Source: Oreohelix idahoensis
Lineage: Eukaryota > Mollusca > Gastropoda > Stylommatophora > Oreohelicidae
Direction: 5' to 3'
DNA: 64,000 nt
Assembly (NCBI GenBank): GCA_024509875.1
Contig: JAMPIV010011343.1
Location: forward strand, 26,790-90,789
The position numbers and the translations under genes were made by a program. Shown here in pieces: positions 9,414 to 22,125 of the stretch. The notes under the pieces were generated by a model. That model was not told the DNA's origin and ran no database searches. It worked only from the letters and a program-made list of their open reading frames with translations. How positions within the stretch are numbered: position 1 is the first letter of the stretch; every line of letters begins with the position of its first letter.

Positions 9414-10570
9414 TGTTGCTGTCATTTTTGACGGAGTCATCTTTCAAGTTATTTGCTTATGTTTTTATCATAAGAATAATTGTGTCTTTACCTGCGATGT
9501 CAGGTTGATTAGGGGTTGTCTTCCCTTGTTTATTCATTCATTGTGTTTGACCTTTAGGGTCAAAGGTAGACAGTTCTGACGTATGCCCATAGGCAGGGTT
9601 TGTTAAGCGGGAGTTGAGTTAGACTTCCGGCAAGCCGTGAAGTGTCCTGGGTTTTCTGAAGGGACCAAGGGTCCATTGTGTTTTTCGGGGAGAATCTTCG
9701 AAGTGACTGCGATGGCAGTTTTCCCCCCAGTGAATCTCTTTGCGTTGGAATGACAGCAGAGTTCCTTATTATGTTCTGTGGATTCGGTTACAGGTAATAC
9801 CGACTTTTTCCATTACTATGCTTTCGGTGGCAGAACATGTTAGAAGATTGCCTAGTCTGTGAACTGCAGCTCACCGATCCTCCATTTCAGAACTTATATT
9901 TTGTGCTCGAGGTAGCCATCCAAGACTATTAGTCTTTATATTGTCCAGAAATCCAGTGACGAAGATATATTGTGGGAACCGCAGATTGGCGGAATTTATG
10001 TCTACAATAAGCATTTCTGCAGGGTTGATGGTAACCTGCTTATCAGAAGTACACAGCTGACGTCAGAACGAGGACTGTGTTTTCGGCTAATGTACTACAG
10101 CCTAATACAGTGCAATTGGCGGGGAATGCCAAGTTGCACCTATGTGTCAAAGTGATTAAGGTATCTGACGCGTTTAGTCAGTGATACCAGGGCGACGCCA
10201 CGAACTGTCATTATTGAAGAACATTGTATTGACCATGCACGAATATTCAAATGTTTATCAGCTTGTTGAATGCCTAATGTATACCTATCGATTTCCGGTC
10301 AGCATGACCTTGTTACACTGACTGTTCCTGTTGATACCATGTGTGTTCTCGTCAATAAATGTTTTGAAACGTGCCTGCAGTGTCCAAGCATCCTTGACTA
10401 CTGCATGTGAGTGTATGGGTTGCAGGGTCTACATCTATACGAGCCTAAACACATTCGCGTCTTCATTCGCACCCACACTCAATTCATCATACGCTCGCAC
10501 TACACACCTAACAACATGTATACTGTCTTGGGCCAGTGATCACATCAACAAGAGAAAAAAGACAGTTACA
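9414..10570 (+). mobile_element. Solo LTR (same family as element 28518-37614)
   Basis: The sequence begins TGTTGCTGTCAT and ends GACAGTTACA, matching both LTRs of the element at 28518-37614 along its full length. It is flanked by a perfect 5 bp duplication, AAGAG at 9409-9413 and 10571-10575. The single LTR with intact duplication indicates loss of the internal region by LTR-LTR recombination. It has more differences from the other two LTRs than they have from each other, so it is an older insertion. Its absence from the mirrored left arm shows that it came after the palindrome formed. Confidence 0.95.
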
Positions 10571-10575
10571 AAGAG

Positions 10576-11497
10576 TTTCTTTTTTTTTAACATTTCAGAA
10601 ATGATCTGCGCAGGAGAACGGTCTTTTATAAACGAGTCATGATTTACAATCGATGTTTTGCGCGGGCCATCGATCTCGTTTCTTTCTAGGGAGTAGTTGT
10701 CTACGACCCCACTTCACCTCTCAGCGTCTTATATTCTCATCACTAGCTACACACACACACACACAATACAACACAAACCAAAACCATCCCCCTCATACCG
10801 ATCCTTACTCATCTGCCTCTATAACATGTACTACTTTAAAATATATTTTCCTCTTTATTCTATAGCGGGTAGGAACAATGGGAATTCACTTAAGAGTGTT
10901 TATACAAAGTCCTTCTTCTCAAGGCAAGTAGTAACATAGTTGGCTGAAGGTTTTGGGACAATCAATTGTTATATTCATGTAAACGATAATAACACAACTC
11001 CTTCCAATAAAAATGATAAAGTTACTTCTAAATCAGCTTGATGTTTGTAACAAGACTACAACACATCCACATAGATAACAAAGTTCTGCTGAGACCACTT
11101 TTGTGAAGTGTACCTATACCTAAACTTTCATGAAACACACAAAAATCTCCTGTTATTGCTTACGAATACACAATAGTATAGAAATAATGCCTTAACAAGA
11201 CTATTTAAAACATTACAGATAATCAATAGTGAACGAGTCTATCAAACCAAGAAAGCTAACTTAATAACTTGTCATGTGTTAATTTAGCTTTAGACATAGA
11301 TAGAGCATAAATACTAATTGTAAGTCATTTCGATACTAGGTATAAAATAAATATAGAGGACTAGTATTTAACAAGAGTAACGATAACTCGTATACAACAA
11401 CCTATTTGTAGCACAACACAACCAAATAAGTCCAACATAATGCTAACCAGATGACCGCCCGGGATGGAACAAGCTTGAAGCAAAACAACAGCCACAT

Positions 11498-11533
<36 letters not shown>
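10576..11533. other. Right arm, outer module and (CA)n run
   Basis: Mirror of about 4268-5230. It begins with the block GGTCTTTTATAAACGAGTCATG and continues to CCGCCCGGGATGGAAC, then a (CA)n run at 11499-11533. The CA run is the target of the LTR element at 11534 and continues at 21444 on the other side. No gene is seen. Confidence 0.7.
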
Positions 11534-11535
<2 letters not shown>

Positions 11536-13004
11536 TAGTATATGTTTTGTGTGAGAGACTTCTATGTTCGGACAGCACTTGTCATCACTACAACTGGTTT
11601 CCTTTGAGGCTCCAGGAGGAGCACGACATCTGCGTTACCACTGTAACAGTTAGTGGGAGCTGCTGTAAAGTACTGGATCAGTCACAGTAAAATATGATGA
11701 ATTTCTTCTTCTCCTTACGCAGACCAGTGGTTGATTATGATGGGTGCTGCAGGTGGAGCAAAGGGTCAACCCAACCGACACAGGATTATACAGAAATGGA
11801 GTGAGAGTGTGAAGTGTAACGCGAATGCTGGAGTGTTCGTGTGTTGACCAATATAATGCACTCATTCACTCATAACTATAAGACACCGATACAGACTGCG
11901 GTGGTCGTTTTGTACTGTTCTTTCAGGACACACACACTTGAATAGCACGGAATACAGTCAGGAGCATGTTGACATAGCAAATCATTAGGTAGTAGAATGG
12001 TAGATCATCTTTCATGTGGCATACAAATATAATGGGTGGCATGAGATAATCATAGAATGTTCTAGCAGACTATTGCCATACCCCAACTGACTGAACGCAT
12101 CAGTGGGTGTGGGTGTGTAAACATATATAGCGTCCACTGGACGAACCTTTTCCTTCGCTAAGTTCTCCAGCGACATATATCCAATGTTTATGTAACAACG
12201 TTAAACCACGATAGGGGTTTTCATCTCAATAATACCTCCATGTCACTGTCCGATAATAGGTTTGGTAAACTGTTCTCTTGACAGCGATCTATTACGATGA
12301 CAATTATACAAAATGGCTACCTTCTCTGAGTTTTCGCTCACTCACCCAGCAGAAGGATAATAACAAGCCAAAGTTAATTCACCATTTGAATGTGTATAAC
12401 TTCATAGAGTGTTCCATCCAGCTCCACAACCTGGAGTCCGAATTTAAACATAATAAAGTACATGAGGAGAATCTCTGACACTATACTCTCGCAGAGACAT
12501 TCCTTCCTTATGGAAAATCATCCACAAATCACTTTTTAACCTTAAACAGGACCAGCCCTAGAAATCACACGTACGGCCATCTCGACCGGCAACTTCGGAA
12601 CTCTTTTCAACTCAGTGGGACTACGAATACATGCGCCGAACTTCGGCAGAAAGAATATAGTCCAACCTAAACATACGAAGATATACAATATAAGATAGAA
12701 TCTTCTTGCACTAAACAAGTACTACATATGAATTCAGGCCCTAAACATTCCTGCAAAACCTTGAGCAAGAACAATCTGTTTCTAGCCGTAATAGACATAA
12801 AATGACATGAAATCGGTATTCATACGCTAAATTAATATTCAGCAAAGATACAAGGACCGGTAACTCAAAGAATAAATACACATAGACTATTCTGAGTTCC
12901 GTCCCATTACTAAGAGACGTAAATTCACAAATAAATATCTTTTTTAACAAACAGATAGATACATCTTACATCCGTATGCGTACACCATAAATATGTGCGC
13001 AACA
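11534..13004 (-). repeat. 3' LTR of the minus-strand Gmr1-like element
   Basis: 1,471 bp with TG...CA ends. It is nearly identical to 19827-21443 except for about 146 bp missing near 12428-12434. ORFs inside it are not genes. Confidence 0.92.
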
Positions 13005-13448
13005 GACTACCGCAACCCCCGGGGAAAAAAAATGAAATTTTTTTTTCCATCTAAGAGCAACATACAATAGGCTCACAACGCACATATAATGCGCAGATGA
13101 GAAATATCAGGAATTTATAAAGCCAAATTAAGGCAAAGAATATATCTCCTCATCTCAGAGTATTTCTCTAAGTGCAAATATTTCCAGGGAGTTGCCACCA
13201 ACGCATACCACAATACTGGCAATGACAGCATGCATATAGTAATTTCAATCACTAATTACATATAAGTTATTTTAAGTTCAAGATTGATCAAAGAGACAAA
13301 TCAGATGATTAGCGGTGAATCAAAATAACTGAACCGCTAAGTGTTTATACAATCAGCATATCATATATTACAAATGTGTACATATTTTGATATAGAAAAA
13401 ATAACTGTTGTAAAGTACAAGACTTAACAGTTAGGTGGAATCATGTGG
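13005..13448 (-). other. 3' untranslated region of the element
   Basis: Non-coding stretch between the pol stop and the 3' LTR. On the element's strand it ends in C4G5TTGCGGTAGTC just before the LTR. This compares with GGGGGGTGGTAGTAA before the 3' LTR of the element at 28518 and marks the likely polypurine tract. Confidence 0.6.
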
Positions 13449-15464
13449 TCATCTAGACAAAATGTCTGCCATCACATTTTCTGACCCACGGATAGCTCGC
13501 ACCGAGAAATGAAACGGTTGAAGAGCAATGGCGTATCGAGTTGATCTCGAACTCTTCAAGTTCTTACTTTGAATAGCCGTAAGAGCTTTCTTATCAGTTT
13601 CCACTATGAAATGCGCACCAAGAAGGAATCTTTGAAGTTTGAGAATTGACCAAACCATCGCCAATAATTCACGGTCTAAAACCGAATAATTCCTTTCTGC
13701 AGCATTAAGTTTTCTGGATATATACATTACAGGATGCAGAGTTCCAGAGTACTCTTGCATTAGTGCCGCTCCAATCCCAGTGGATGAAGCGTCACTACGA
13801 AGAACAAATGTCTTATCTGTAGTAGGTAACACTAAAATAGGTGGTGTTGAGAACATAGTTTTGATCTTATCCAAAGAGGATTGACATTCTTGAGTCCAAC
13901 GGACTATATTAGGAGACCCTTTCTTTAGTAGTGTAGAGAGAGGTGCCATGATAGAGGACAGATTCGGGATGAATCGTCCATAAAATTGTATGAGACCTAA
14001 GAGACTTCGCACTTGCTTTTTAGACTTAGGGATAGAGATGTTAAGTATCTTAGTGATATTATGGTCCTCTGTCTTTAGGAAACCATGACCTACTCGATGG
14101 CCTAGGAAAGAAATTTCGCTAAAACCAATGCAAGCTTTAGAAGGTTTCGCTGTCAGGTTATACTCGCGTAGAGTTGATAGCAATTCAACTAACCCTGAAT
14201 AGTGATCTTCCCAAGTATCGCTGAAAAGACAGATGTCGTCTAGGTAAGCAATGACATCTGACCGTTACGATAGGATTCGACGCATCATGCGCACGAATGT
14301 AGCTGGTGCGTTCATAAGACCGAAAGGCATAGAATTCCATTGGAAAAGGCCTCTAGGTGTAGAAAAAGCAGTAAGGGGTTAGGCGTGTTCGGATAATGGA
14401 ACTTGCCAATATCCTTTAGATAAATCAAGTTTAGTGAAAAAATGAGATTTAGAAAGCCTAGTAAGTAGCTCTTCTAGTAAAGGCATAGGTTCAGCATCAA
14501 ATTTCGTAACTTGATTCAATTTGCGATAGTCAACGCAAAGACGTATGTTATTGTCTTTTTTTCGAACAATAACCATTGGCGATGAATATGCAGAAGTGGA
14601 TGGTTCAATTATTTTTAAAACTATCATCTCATCCAACTCCTTTTCAACCTGTGCTTGAAAATATATAGGGATAGGATAAGGTCTAACCCTAATAGGGCTA
14701 TGGTCAGTTAGAATAATGTCATGTTCAATGACACGAGTTTGTCCAGGGATGTCAGTGAGGACATCCTGGAAAGTTTGTAACATAGCCGAAACTTGTCGCT
14801 GTTCTCCTAGAGACAAATCAGGAGAAACAGTAACGTCTTTCCATGATTCACTAGAATGAAGTGGAATCATTGGGAGCGGAAGATTAACATCCGAAAAACT
14901 TGTTTCCTCATCCTGTATTACGGACAGTGATGAGTAATGACCATGTTGGACTGGAGAATCGTCCGTTGCCTGGAAAACTGGCTGCAAATAATCAGGACGT
15001 TCATGGAATTCCGCAAGCATATTGATGTGGAAGGTTGTATGCTTCCCGTTAATATCGACAATATAGTCAACATCTGAAATTTTCGATATTATATCGTACG
15101 GACCTTTACAAGAAATAAGGAGTCTGTTTTCCCTACAAGGTAGCAAAACAAATGCTTTGTCTCCAGGACAAAGTTGTCGTAAGGTTCTTTTCTTATTAGC
15201 AAATTGCGTTGCCTTTTGTTTGGCAAATTCCGAAGAGGAAGTTGCTAATTTGCATGCTTCGATAATTTTTTGTCTAAGCGTGATGACATATTCGTAAGAG
15301 GATTTTGTGTCATCGTCAATATTATCAGCTGTTATTAGATCATGAAGCAAAGACATGGGGCCGCGCGGTCGCGCGCCAAAGACAAGTTCAAAGGGAGAAA
15401 AACCTGTATTTTCATTGGGGACCTCTCTGTAAGCGAAGAGGGCCGCGGTAAAACCCTGTCCCAA
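13449..15464 (-). pseudogene. pol: Integrase C-terminus, reverse transcriptase and RNase H (broken)
   Basis: Reading down from 15464 in one frame: the integrase end (FAYREVP, GFSPFELVFG, then a CPGDKAFVLLP block and ISKISDVDYIVD), then RT (RVRPYPIPI, CVDYRKLNQVT, FFTKLDLSKGYWQVPL, AYLDD near 14240), then RNase H (LRSDASSTGIGAALMQ, RELLAMVWSI, ETDKKAL) and a pol-like ending (RGSENVMADILSR). Two in-frame stops, at 14379-14381 and about 14263-14265, lie between RT motif A and the YLDD box. RT and RNase H make the cDNA. The frame differs from the protease-integrase frame because of a one-base change near 15460. Family membership is certain and a functional product is unlikely. Confidence 0.92.
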
Positions 15465-16804
15465 TCTTGAGGATGATCCTCAGTTATTTTCGCTAGTAAG
15501 TTCTTAAGTGTTCTATTTAGCCGTTCGACCATCCCATTGGACATAGGATGATAGATACTACTTAAAGATCTCTCTATCTGTAGGGTAGACATTACTTGAG
15601 ACATGGTATCCGATATTAGTTGGGTGCCATGATCTGATAATATTTCTCCGGGAAATCCCAGACGAGAAAATATAAGCAAAAGAGCATCTGCAATGTCAGC
15701 AGTAGTAATGCTCTTCAGAGGGATAGCCTCTGGCCAACGTGTGCACATGTCCACACTCGTTAAGATAAATTGATGTCCTCTAGCAGATTTGATCTTAAAT
15801 GGACCAATGATGTCTATCGCCATTTTCTGAAATGGTCGAATGGGAATGTCTGCAGCCTGAATAGGCGCAGCATGACGAGGACCTTTGGATTTAACTTCTT
15901 GACATACTTTACAAGATCGACAATACATCCGTATGTCTTTGTTCACAAAAGGCCAAAAGAAAGCCGCAAGAACTCTTGACTTTGTACGGGAAAAACCCAT
16001 ATGTCCAGCACACTGAGAGTCGTGTGCGTGCTGTAAAATTGTAACCCTCAAATTCTTGGGTACAAGAATCTGAGAATGACTTGACTTAGTGGAGTCTTGC
16101 ACCATACGTACAAGTACGCCATTCTTCATTGTAATCCAAGATTTACACTTTGAATCTTTATTCGGATCACCTTTTGTTGCAAGAGTGAAGAATTTCTTTA
16201 GAGTCGGATCATCTTCTTGCTGTTTTATAAACAAGCCACGAGAAATTACCAAGGGATCATCTTGGTTATGCACTTCATTATCTTCAGTAGATGAAGTTTC
16301 AGGCATATTGATAGCTTGAGCTCTAGTGACTACAGCATTAGCAGTTTGCATATTTTGTTTTTCCCAAACGGAAATTTGTTGTGGAGTGCACTCTTTGACT
16401 CCGTGAATGCGACCGATGATAAGATCAGCGATCGGATTCGGCAAAAGACATGCGTGTACATCTCCTGTGAAGAAAGGAGTAGCAATCCTAATGATAGCGG
16501 TATAGTATTTCTCTATGGTGCCGCCAAATGTTACACATTTGACTACTTTGCCTGTAGGACGGGAAGGATCTATGAGTGACTGCCTAACACCAATGGTGGT
16601 GCATCCAGAATCAAAAAGCAATGAAACTGGATTGTCATTTACTAAACCTTTGTGTAAGACAAGAGAACCTCTTCCATCATGCGCGATTGACGCAGGAAGA
16701 GCGGGAAGAGGATGGCCACAAATTAAAGTGGACACCGTAGTTGGATCGAATAAAGTTTTGCATTGGGGCACCGAGATGCTCTCCCAAAATCGAAAGCGGC
16801 ACAT
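15465..16804 (-). pseudogene. pol: Protease and integrase (upstream of RT)
   Basis: The frame opens near 16804 with a Cys/His-rich stretch ending in CGHPLPALPA, then an aspartic protease core LLFDSGCTTIGV and LPNPIADLIIGR. The integrase zinc-binding HHCC domain follows (HAHDSQCAGHMGF, YCRSCKVCQEVK), then the catalytic core with D (KMAIDIIGPF), D (LSDHGTQLI) and E (NGMVERLNRTL). The frame is lost after DWDRVLP, where the IN/RT frame takes over. Protease releases the mature proteins and integrase joins the cDNA to host DNA. The integrase-before-RT order is noncanonical for Ty3/gypsy. Confidence 0.92.
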
Positions 16805-16849
16805 GCCATATTATTAAAGTCATCATTATCTTTATTTTGTTTATAGGCT

Positions 16850-18376
16850 TCATGTGACTCTTGCTGTGCAGAGTTTCCCTGATAATGTGATTTTTGTTTT
16901 TTTATATTGGGGTCTACCTCTGTTATTATTGCCTCTGTAATTATCATTGTTTCCTGTATTGTAACCCCTATTTGGGTTTGAGTCATAATTCCCCTGGTTA
17001 CTATTATCATATTCATTATAATGAGTATCTCTGTAATTATGATCTTGTTGTCTCCATGACGGAAAACTAGGATAGTTTCTATAATGACTTCCTTTGCGGA
17101 AGTTCCTATAATTATGACCACCCCTGAATCGAGGGCTGTCGGCCCGTCTCCAGATATTCGAAGAAGAACCCTGAAATGATTGGTTACCTTTTTTATTAAA
17201 CCTGTTTTGAGGTCCTTGGTATTTGTGTGAGTGATTAGGGTTGTATGGTGTTGCTGATGCAACGGGCATACCTTCTTTAACCTTTGTGTTGCTAATAGCA
17301 ACGTCTGGATGTGCAGTGACGTATTGGGTACAATATTCTTCCATTTCTTTTAGTGTCTTAGGTTTACGTTCATGTAGGAATTCAAGGAATGGTTTACTTA
17401 TGCTTGACATAATCTTGTCACTGAGCAATAAATCCATAAGTGCTTCATAAGTCTTTTCTGTTTTGGATAGCTCAATCCAACGATTAAATGTAAGACGTGT
17501 CCTTGCAATGAATTCTGAGAATTCTACCCCTGATTCAGGTACCATTTTCTTAAACAAAATACGGTAACCTTCTTCAGATAACTGATATTTCTTTATCAGG
17601 GCTGCCCTAATGACCTCATAATTATCCTTGTCAGTTTCCTCAACCAAACTTAAACTTGTCAGAGCATCACCTTTTAAATTCTCAGACAACTGATTAGCAT
17701 ATTGTGATTTATCCACATTATGTGCTCGACAAGCACGTTCAAATCTATCATGCCAGAATGTTATATCATCACTGGCAGAATTGAACGCTGGCACCTTGAC
17801 CTTATAAGTAAAGGGTTTACCACTAGATGACTGATTGACATTACTCATATTTGTCAATTTTAATTTTTCAAACTCAAATGCTAAAGGTTCTTTTTGATGT
17901 TCATGTTCTCTCATTGCTTTTCTCTCCTCAGCTTCTCTGTCTAATCTCTTCTGCTCAGCATCAGCTTCTCTGTCTAATCTTCTCTGTTGAGCCTCAGCTT
18001 CTAATTTTTTTTCTTGAAGTTTTCTCTCCTCAACAGCAGCAGCAGCTTTTTTTTCCTCAGCAGCAGCAGCAGCTTTTTTTTCCTCCGCAGCAGCAGCAGC
18101 TTGAGCTTCAGCTTCAGCTTTTCTTTTTTCTTTTTCCATTTCCATCTGGAATCTTTTTTCATCCACTTGCATTTGTAATTTCTTTTGTTCATCCTCTCTT
18201 TGCAATCTTTTTTCCTCAGCCTCAGCTTCTCTTTGCAATTTTTTTTCTTATATTTGAAGTTTTCTTTCCTCAGCTGCTAATGCTTTGTCATATTGAGCAG
18301 TTGCCCATTGTTCTAAGTCTTGACCAGTCTTATCAAGGGATCTCCCTTGTGCAATAAAGTATTCTAATGTAGACAT
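16850..18376 (-). pseudogene. gag: Gag with long charged coiled coil, one internal stop
   Basis: The ATG at 18376 starts MSTLEYFIAQGRSLDKTGQ. The frame meets a TAA at 18248-18250 and continues in the same frame to 16850. Residues about 40-165 are Lys/Glu/Ala/Gln-rich heptads (coiled coil). The capsid-like part follows with FTYKVKVPAFNSASDDITFW, GDALTSLSL and KKYQLSEEGYRILFKKMVP. The C-terminus is rich in Asn, Arg, Gly and Tyr and lacks a CCHC knuckle. It overlaps another frame at 16723-17301 that carries the sequence leading into the protease, so a frameshift lies near 16905. Gag assembles the particle and packages RNA. Confidence 0.88.
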
Positions 18377-19826
18377 GATGTCTAACAATAATACTAATTA
18401 CTTGAAACAATAATAATACTATACATATTTCAAGGTAATATAGTCACAAGTTTTAGATGAACTTGACAAATTAGTTCACAATCCCAATCTCTGTGGGAGA
18501 CAAGCCTTACATAGGTCTTGTATACTTTCTTGTATAACAATACTAATAATAAAGTATTGATCTATACTATACCATAAGTGTACTGAAATATACCTTATAT
18601 ATCATATGTCAACTCAAGACATTCACAAAGGACAAACAAGAAAAGACAATATGAGAACACTTGCAGAAATCAAATTAATCAAATAGAAAAAATCAAAGAA
18701 AATGATCAAAGAATCTGTGATGATAACTGCAATAAGATAACAAGACAAATAACGCCACAGTGTATAAATATAAATTGTGTACAGAAATCAAAGGTAGAAA
18801 AGGGTAGACCAACAAATGCAAACAAATGAAAACAAAACTAAAGAACAGAGAAATATTACAAAAACAACAATAGTGACAGTTTCGTCACAGCTAACAGATA
18901 TTGCAACAGGCGTTGCATGCAAGTTTCAATTAAGAAATTTGCTCCCTATAGAACACTAATATAAGACCAATGTTACTCGGTATACCTTATACTAGTCACC
19001 TGGCCTACCGCCCATAGAATATAAACTAACTTAACACACAACAAATAACATATAAACATAAATACATGTAAACATCAATAGCATAAATGCATACATTAAT
19101 TAATTAAATGTGTTGTGGTTGGAATGTGTTGCAAAGTATGTTAAAAAAAAGAAGGTAAAGGAGCCCGTTACACGCCCATTGAGGCATATTGGGAATATGG
19201 TGTTAGGCCCATATTATCTTGACCGTCGGCACACGAGGGGTGATGTGGTCGGCATCACGCCGGCCGCCTTAACCTTCCCAGAGTTGCTCTGGTACCCATT
19301 TGGGGCTGGGTCGACCCAGGAGCCGTTTGTGGCCTAAAAAATTCCCGCCTCATCTGGGGATCGAACCTTAGACCACTGCGCTAGGAAGCCAGTGCACTAA
19401 CCACTGTGCTACCGCGGTATGTTCAGCTTTCACTTTAATGGCACAGCTTTTAATCAAAATAAACTGGCACTTTTAATCAATCTTAAATTATTGAACTATC
19501 TTATTACATTGTTCAATTTTTTTGAGCATGAGAAGATCCACCGATGAAATAACACCACTTATGTTCTTCTTTAGCAAGGTAATCAAACACTGTAACAACC
19601 GAACAGTTTATGTCCTTCAAAGTTTTCAGCTCTGTACTGCGAAAAATGTCAACAAGCATTGACCCAGATTCATTTCACTTGTTAGAACAGGTCAAGCTGA
19701 CATCGACTGTATAGTTCCTACTGGTGTTGATGTGTGTCACATTTTGCCAAAATAAACGTTCTTGTTATACTTTGTGACTTCAATCAACAAGACTGCGAAG
19801 GCTGGACCCAGGGATCTGGCGACCAC
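18377..19826 (-). other. 5' leader of the minus-strand element
   Basis: Non-coding leader between the 5' LTR and gag, with a SINE at 19130-19418. On the element strand, an ACAAG...CTTGT hairpin (18521-18500) is followed by a TCCCA...TGGGA hairpin (18498-18482), then a CAAGTT...AACTTG hairpin (18465-18447). The first pair is matched in sequence and order in the leader of the element at 28518. Confidence 0.6.
19130..19418 (-). repeat. tRNA-derived SINE
   Basis: On the minus strand the head CCGCGGTAGCACAGTGG matches a pol III A-box region, and GGTTCGATCC at 19368-19359 matches a B box. A body with conserved GGC/GCC blocks follows, then an A/T-rich tail near 19140. It has been inserted into the leader of the LTR element. 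Related body sequence occurs at 6590-6690. Confidence 0.75.
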
Positions 19827-21440
19827 TGTAGTATATGTTTTGTGTGAGAGACTTCTATAATCGGACAGCACTTGTCATCACTACAACTGGTTTCCTTTGA
19901 GGCTCCAGGAGGAGCACGACATCTGCGTTACCACTGTAACAGTTAGTGGGAGCTGCTGTAAAGTACTGGATCAGTCACAGTAAAATATGATGAATTTCTT
20001 CTTCTCCTTACGCAGACCAGTGGTTGATTATGATGGGTGCTGCAGGTGGAGCAAAGGGTCAACCCAACCGACACAGGATTATACAGAAATGGAGTGAGAG
20101 TGTGAAGTGTAACGCGAATGCTGGAGTGTTCGTGTGTTGACCAATATAATGCAAACATTCACTCATAACTATAAGACACCGATACAGACTGCGGTGGTCG
20201 TTTTGTACTGTTTATTCAGGACACACACACTTGAATAGCACGGAATACAGTCAGGAGCATGTTGACATAGCAAATCATTAGGTAGTAGAATGGTAGATCA
20301 TCTTTCATGTGGCATACAAATATAATGGGTGGCATGAGATAATCATAGAATGTTCTAGCAGACTATTGCCATACCCCAACTGACTGAACGCATCAGTGGG
20401 TGTGGGTGTGTAAACATATATAGCGTCCACTGGACGAACCTTTTCCTTCGCTAAGTTCTCCAGCGACATATATCGAATGTTTATGTAACAACGTTAAACC
20501 ACGATAGGGGTTTTCATCTCAATAATACCTCCATGTCACTGTCCGATAATAGGTTTGGTAAACTGTTCTCTTGACAGCGATCTATAACGATGACAATTAT
20601 ATAAAATGGCTACCTTCTCTGAGTTTTCGCTCACTCACCCAGCAGAAGGATAATAACAAGCCAAAGTTAATTCACCATTTAAATGTGTATAACTTCATAG
20701 AGTGTTCCATCCAGCTCCACATAAATAAGGTTATTTTCATGTAGATATAAATACTGTTTTAATCTGTCATCTTCAAATATATATATGGACGACCAACGAT
20801 GCTCGAAATACGATGTCATCTAAATCTAACCAAATGGAGGTCATCGAAGAAAAGAGGGTCTGGCTTTACCTGGAGACCGAATTTAAACATAATAAAGTAC
20901 ATGAGGAGAATCTCTGACACTATACTCTCGCAGAGACATTCCTTCCTTATGGGAAATCATCCACAAATAACTTTTTAACCTTAAACAGGACCTGCCCTAG
21001 AAATCACACGCACGGCCATCTCGACCGGTAACTTCGGAACTCTTTTCAACTCAGTGGGACTACGAATACCTGCGCCGAACTTTGGCAGAAAGAATATAGT
21101 CCAACCTAAACATACGAAGATATGCAATATAAGACAGAATCTTCTTGCACTAGACAAGTACTACATATGAATTCAGGGCCTAAACATTCCTGCAAAACCT
21201 TGAGCAAGAACAATCTGTTTCTAGCCGTAATAGACATAAAATGACATGAATTCGGTATTCATACGCTAAATTAATATTCAGCAAAGATACAAGGACCGGT
21301 AACTCAAAGAATAAATACACATAGACTATTCTGAGTTCCGTCCCATTACTAAGAGACGTAATTTCACAAATAAATATCTTTTTTAACAAACAGATAGATA
21401 CATCTTACATCCGTATGCGTACACCATAAATATGTGCGCA

Positions 21441-21443
<3 letters not shown>
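19827..21443 (-). repeat. 5' LTR of the minus-strand Gmr1-like element
   Basis: 1,617 bp with TG...CA ends, the direct copy of 11534-13004. It contains about 146 bp (near 20719-20870) absent from the other LTR, including a run of TATATATA and GGACGACCAACG. As LTRs are identical at insertion, this is a later deletion in one copy or insertion in the other. Confidence 0.92.
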
Positions 21444-21471
<28 letters not shown>

Positions 21472-21723
21472 TACACTAAGGAACAGCAAACCGGACAGAG
21501 CATGACAGGAGCACAGTTAATTTAAATATCACTAAATGAGTATCGTTATTAATCGTGATATAAAATATTTAAGATACAACTACCCCCGTGTACATCGATA
21601 TGTAATTACATTCACCCAACATCGGATATTCCCTACCATATCTTTGAGTAGTTGAGAACTATGATATGTCCTGCTTATCTATAGCTATATAGTAACTTTC
21701 TCGTTTTTTTTTCATTTTTATAG
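21444..21723. other. Right arm upstream of the 93-residue ORF
   Basis: Starts with the continuing (CA)n run (21444-21468) and mirrors 4006-4262. A GATATAAAATATTTAAG block at about 21557 could act as a TATA-type element for the ORF at 21724, but this is speculative. Confidence 0.4.
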
Positions 21724-22005
21724 ATGCCTTCACGTCGTCGAAATATTCTAACCTCCATATTAAGCTACCTCCAGGCGAACCGGTCTCGGTATTGCGAAGG
21801 TTTTCGGGATGAACAACCGAACCAACTACCCCATTCCTGCCTGACATCATCGGGTGAGGATCTGGTTAATATGCACCTAGAGGACGTCCTCCTACGGGTG
21901 GTCCCACATGACCACCTTGTCGAGCTAACAGTAGAGTTCGTACGGAGAGTGTTAATACGCTATATACAGCGCCACGCGACTCGAGAAAACCATCAACAGG
22001 AGTAA
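21724..22005 (+). CDS. 93-residue ORF of unknown function (right arm, intact)
   Basis: ATG at 21724, stop at 22003-22005. The N-terminus is basic (MPSRRRNIL), the middle is rich in polar residues, and the C-terminal half is likely helical (LVELTVEFVRRVLIRYIQRH). No family is recognised. It is the first of three outward-reading ORFs in the right arm (93, 45 and PC4-like residues in order). The mirrored left copy has a stop after residue 16 and an indel, so only this arm could make the protein. It may be a chance ORF, but its length and position upstream of the PC4-like gene make it worth keeping. Confidence 0.4.
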   Translation: MPSRRRNILTSILSYLQANRSRYCEGFRDEQPNQLPHSCLTSSGEDLVNMHLEDVLLRVVPHDHLVELTVEFVRRVLIRYIQRHATRENHQQE

Positions 22006-22125
22006 AAACACCAGCAAAAGACATAGGCACAAGAACACTAACCCTTTCTCTATCTCATTTTTATAAGGTTTTACCCACCATTTTATGAATATTCGTTGTC
22101 GTTTTTTCCTCACCCCAATACGGCC

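Larger units (their letters stand above)
11534..21443 (-). mobile_element. Gmr1-like LTR retrotransposon (order Gag-PR-IN-RT-RH), minus strand, degenerate
   Basis: Two direct repeats, 11534-13004 and 19827-21443, both beginning TGTAGTATATG and ending GCGCAACA, enclose gag and pol on the minus strand. It inserted into a CA microsatellite: CACAC lies at 11529-11533 and 21444-21448, consistent with a 5 bp duplication. Protease and integrase lie upstream of reverse transcriptase, the arrangement described for Gmr1-like Ty3/gypsy elements. After the 5' LTR a TGGTCGCCAGATCC sequence could be the primer-binding site. A GGGGGTTGCGGTAGTC tract precedes the 3' LTR. Gag has one internal stop and pol has several frameshifts and stops. 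A SINE lies in the leader. Confidence 0.92.
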
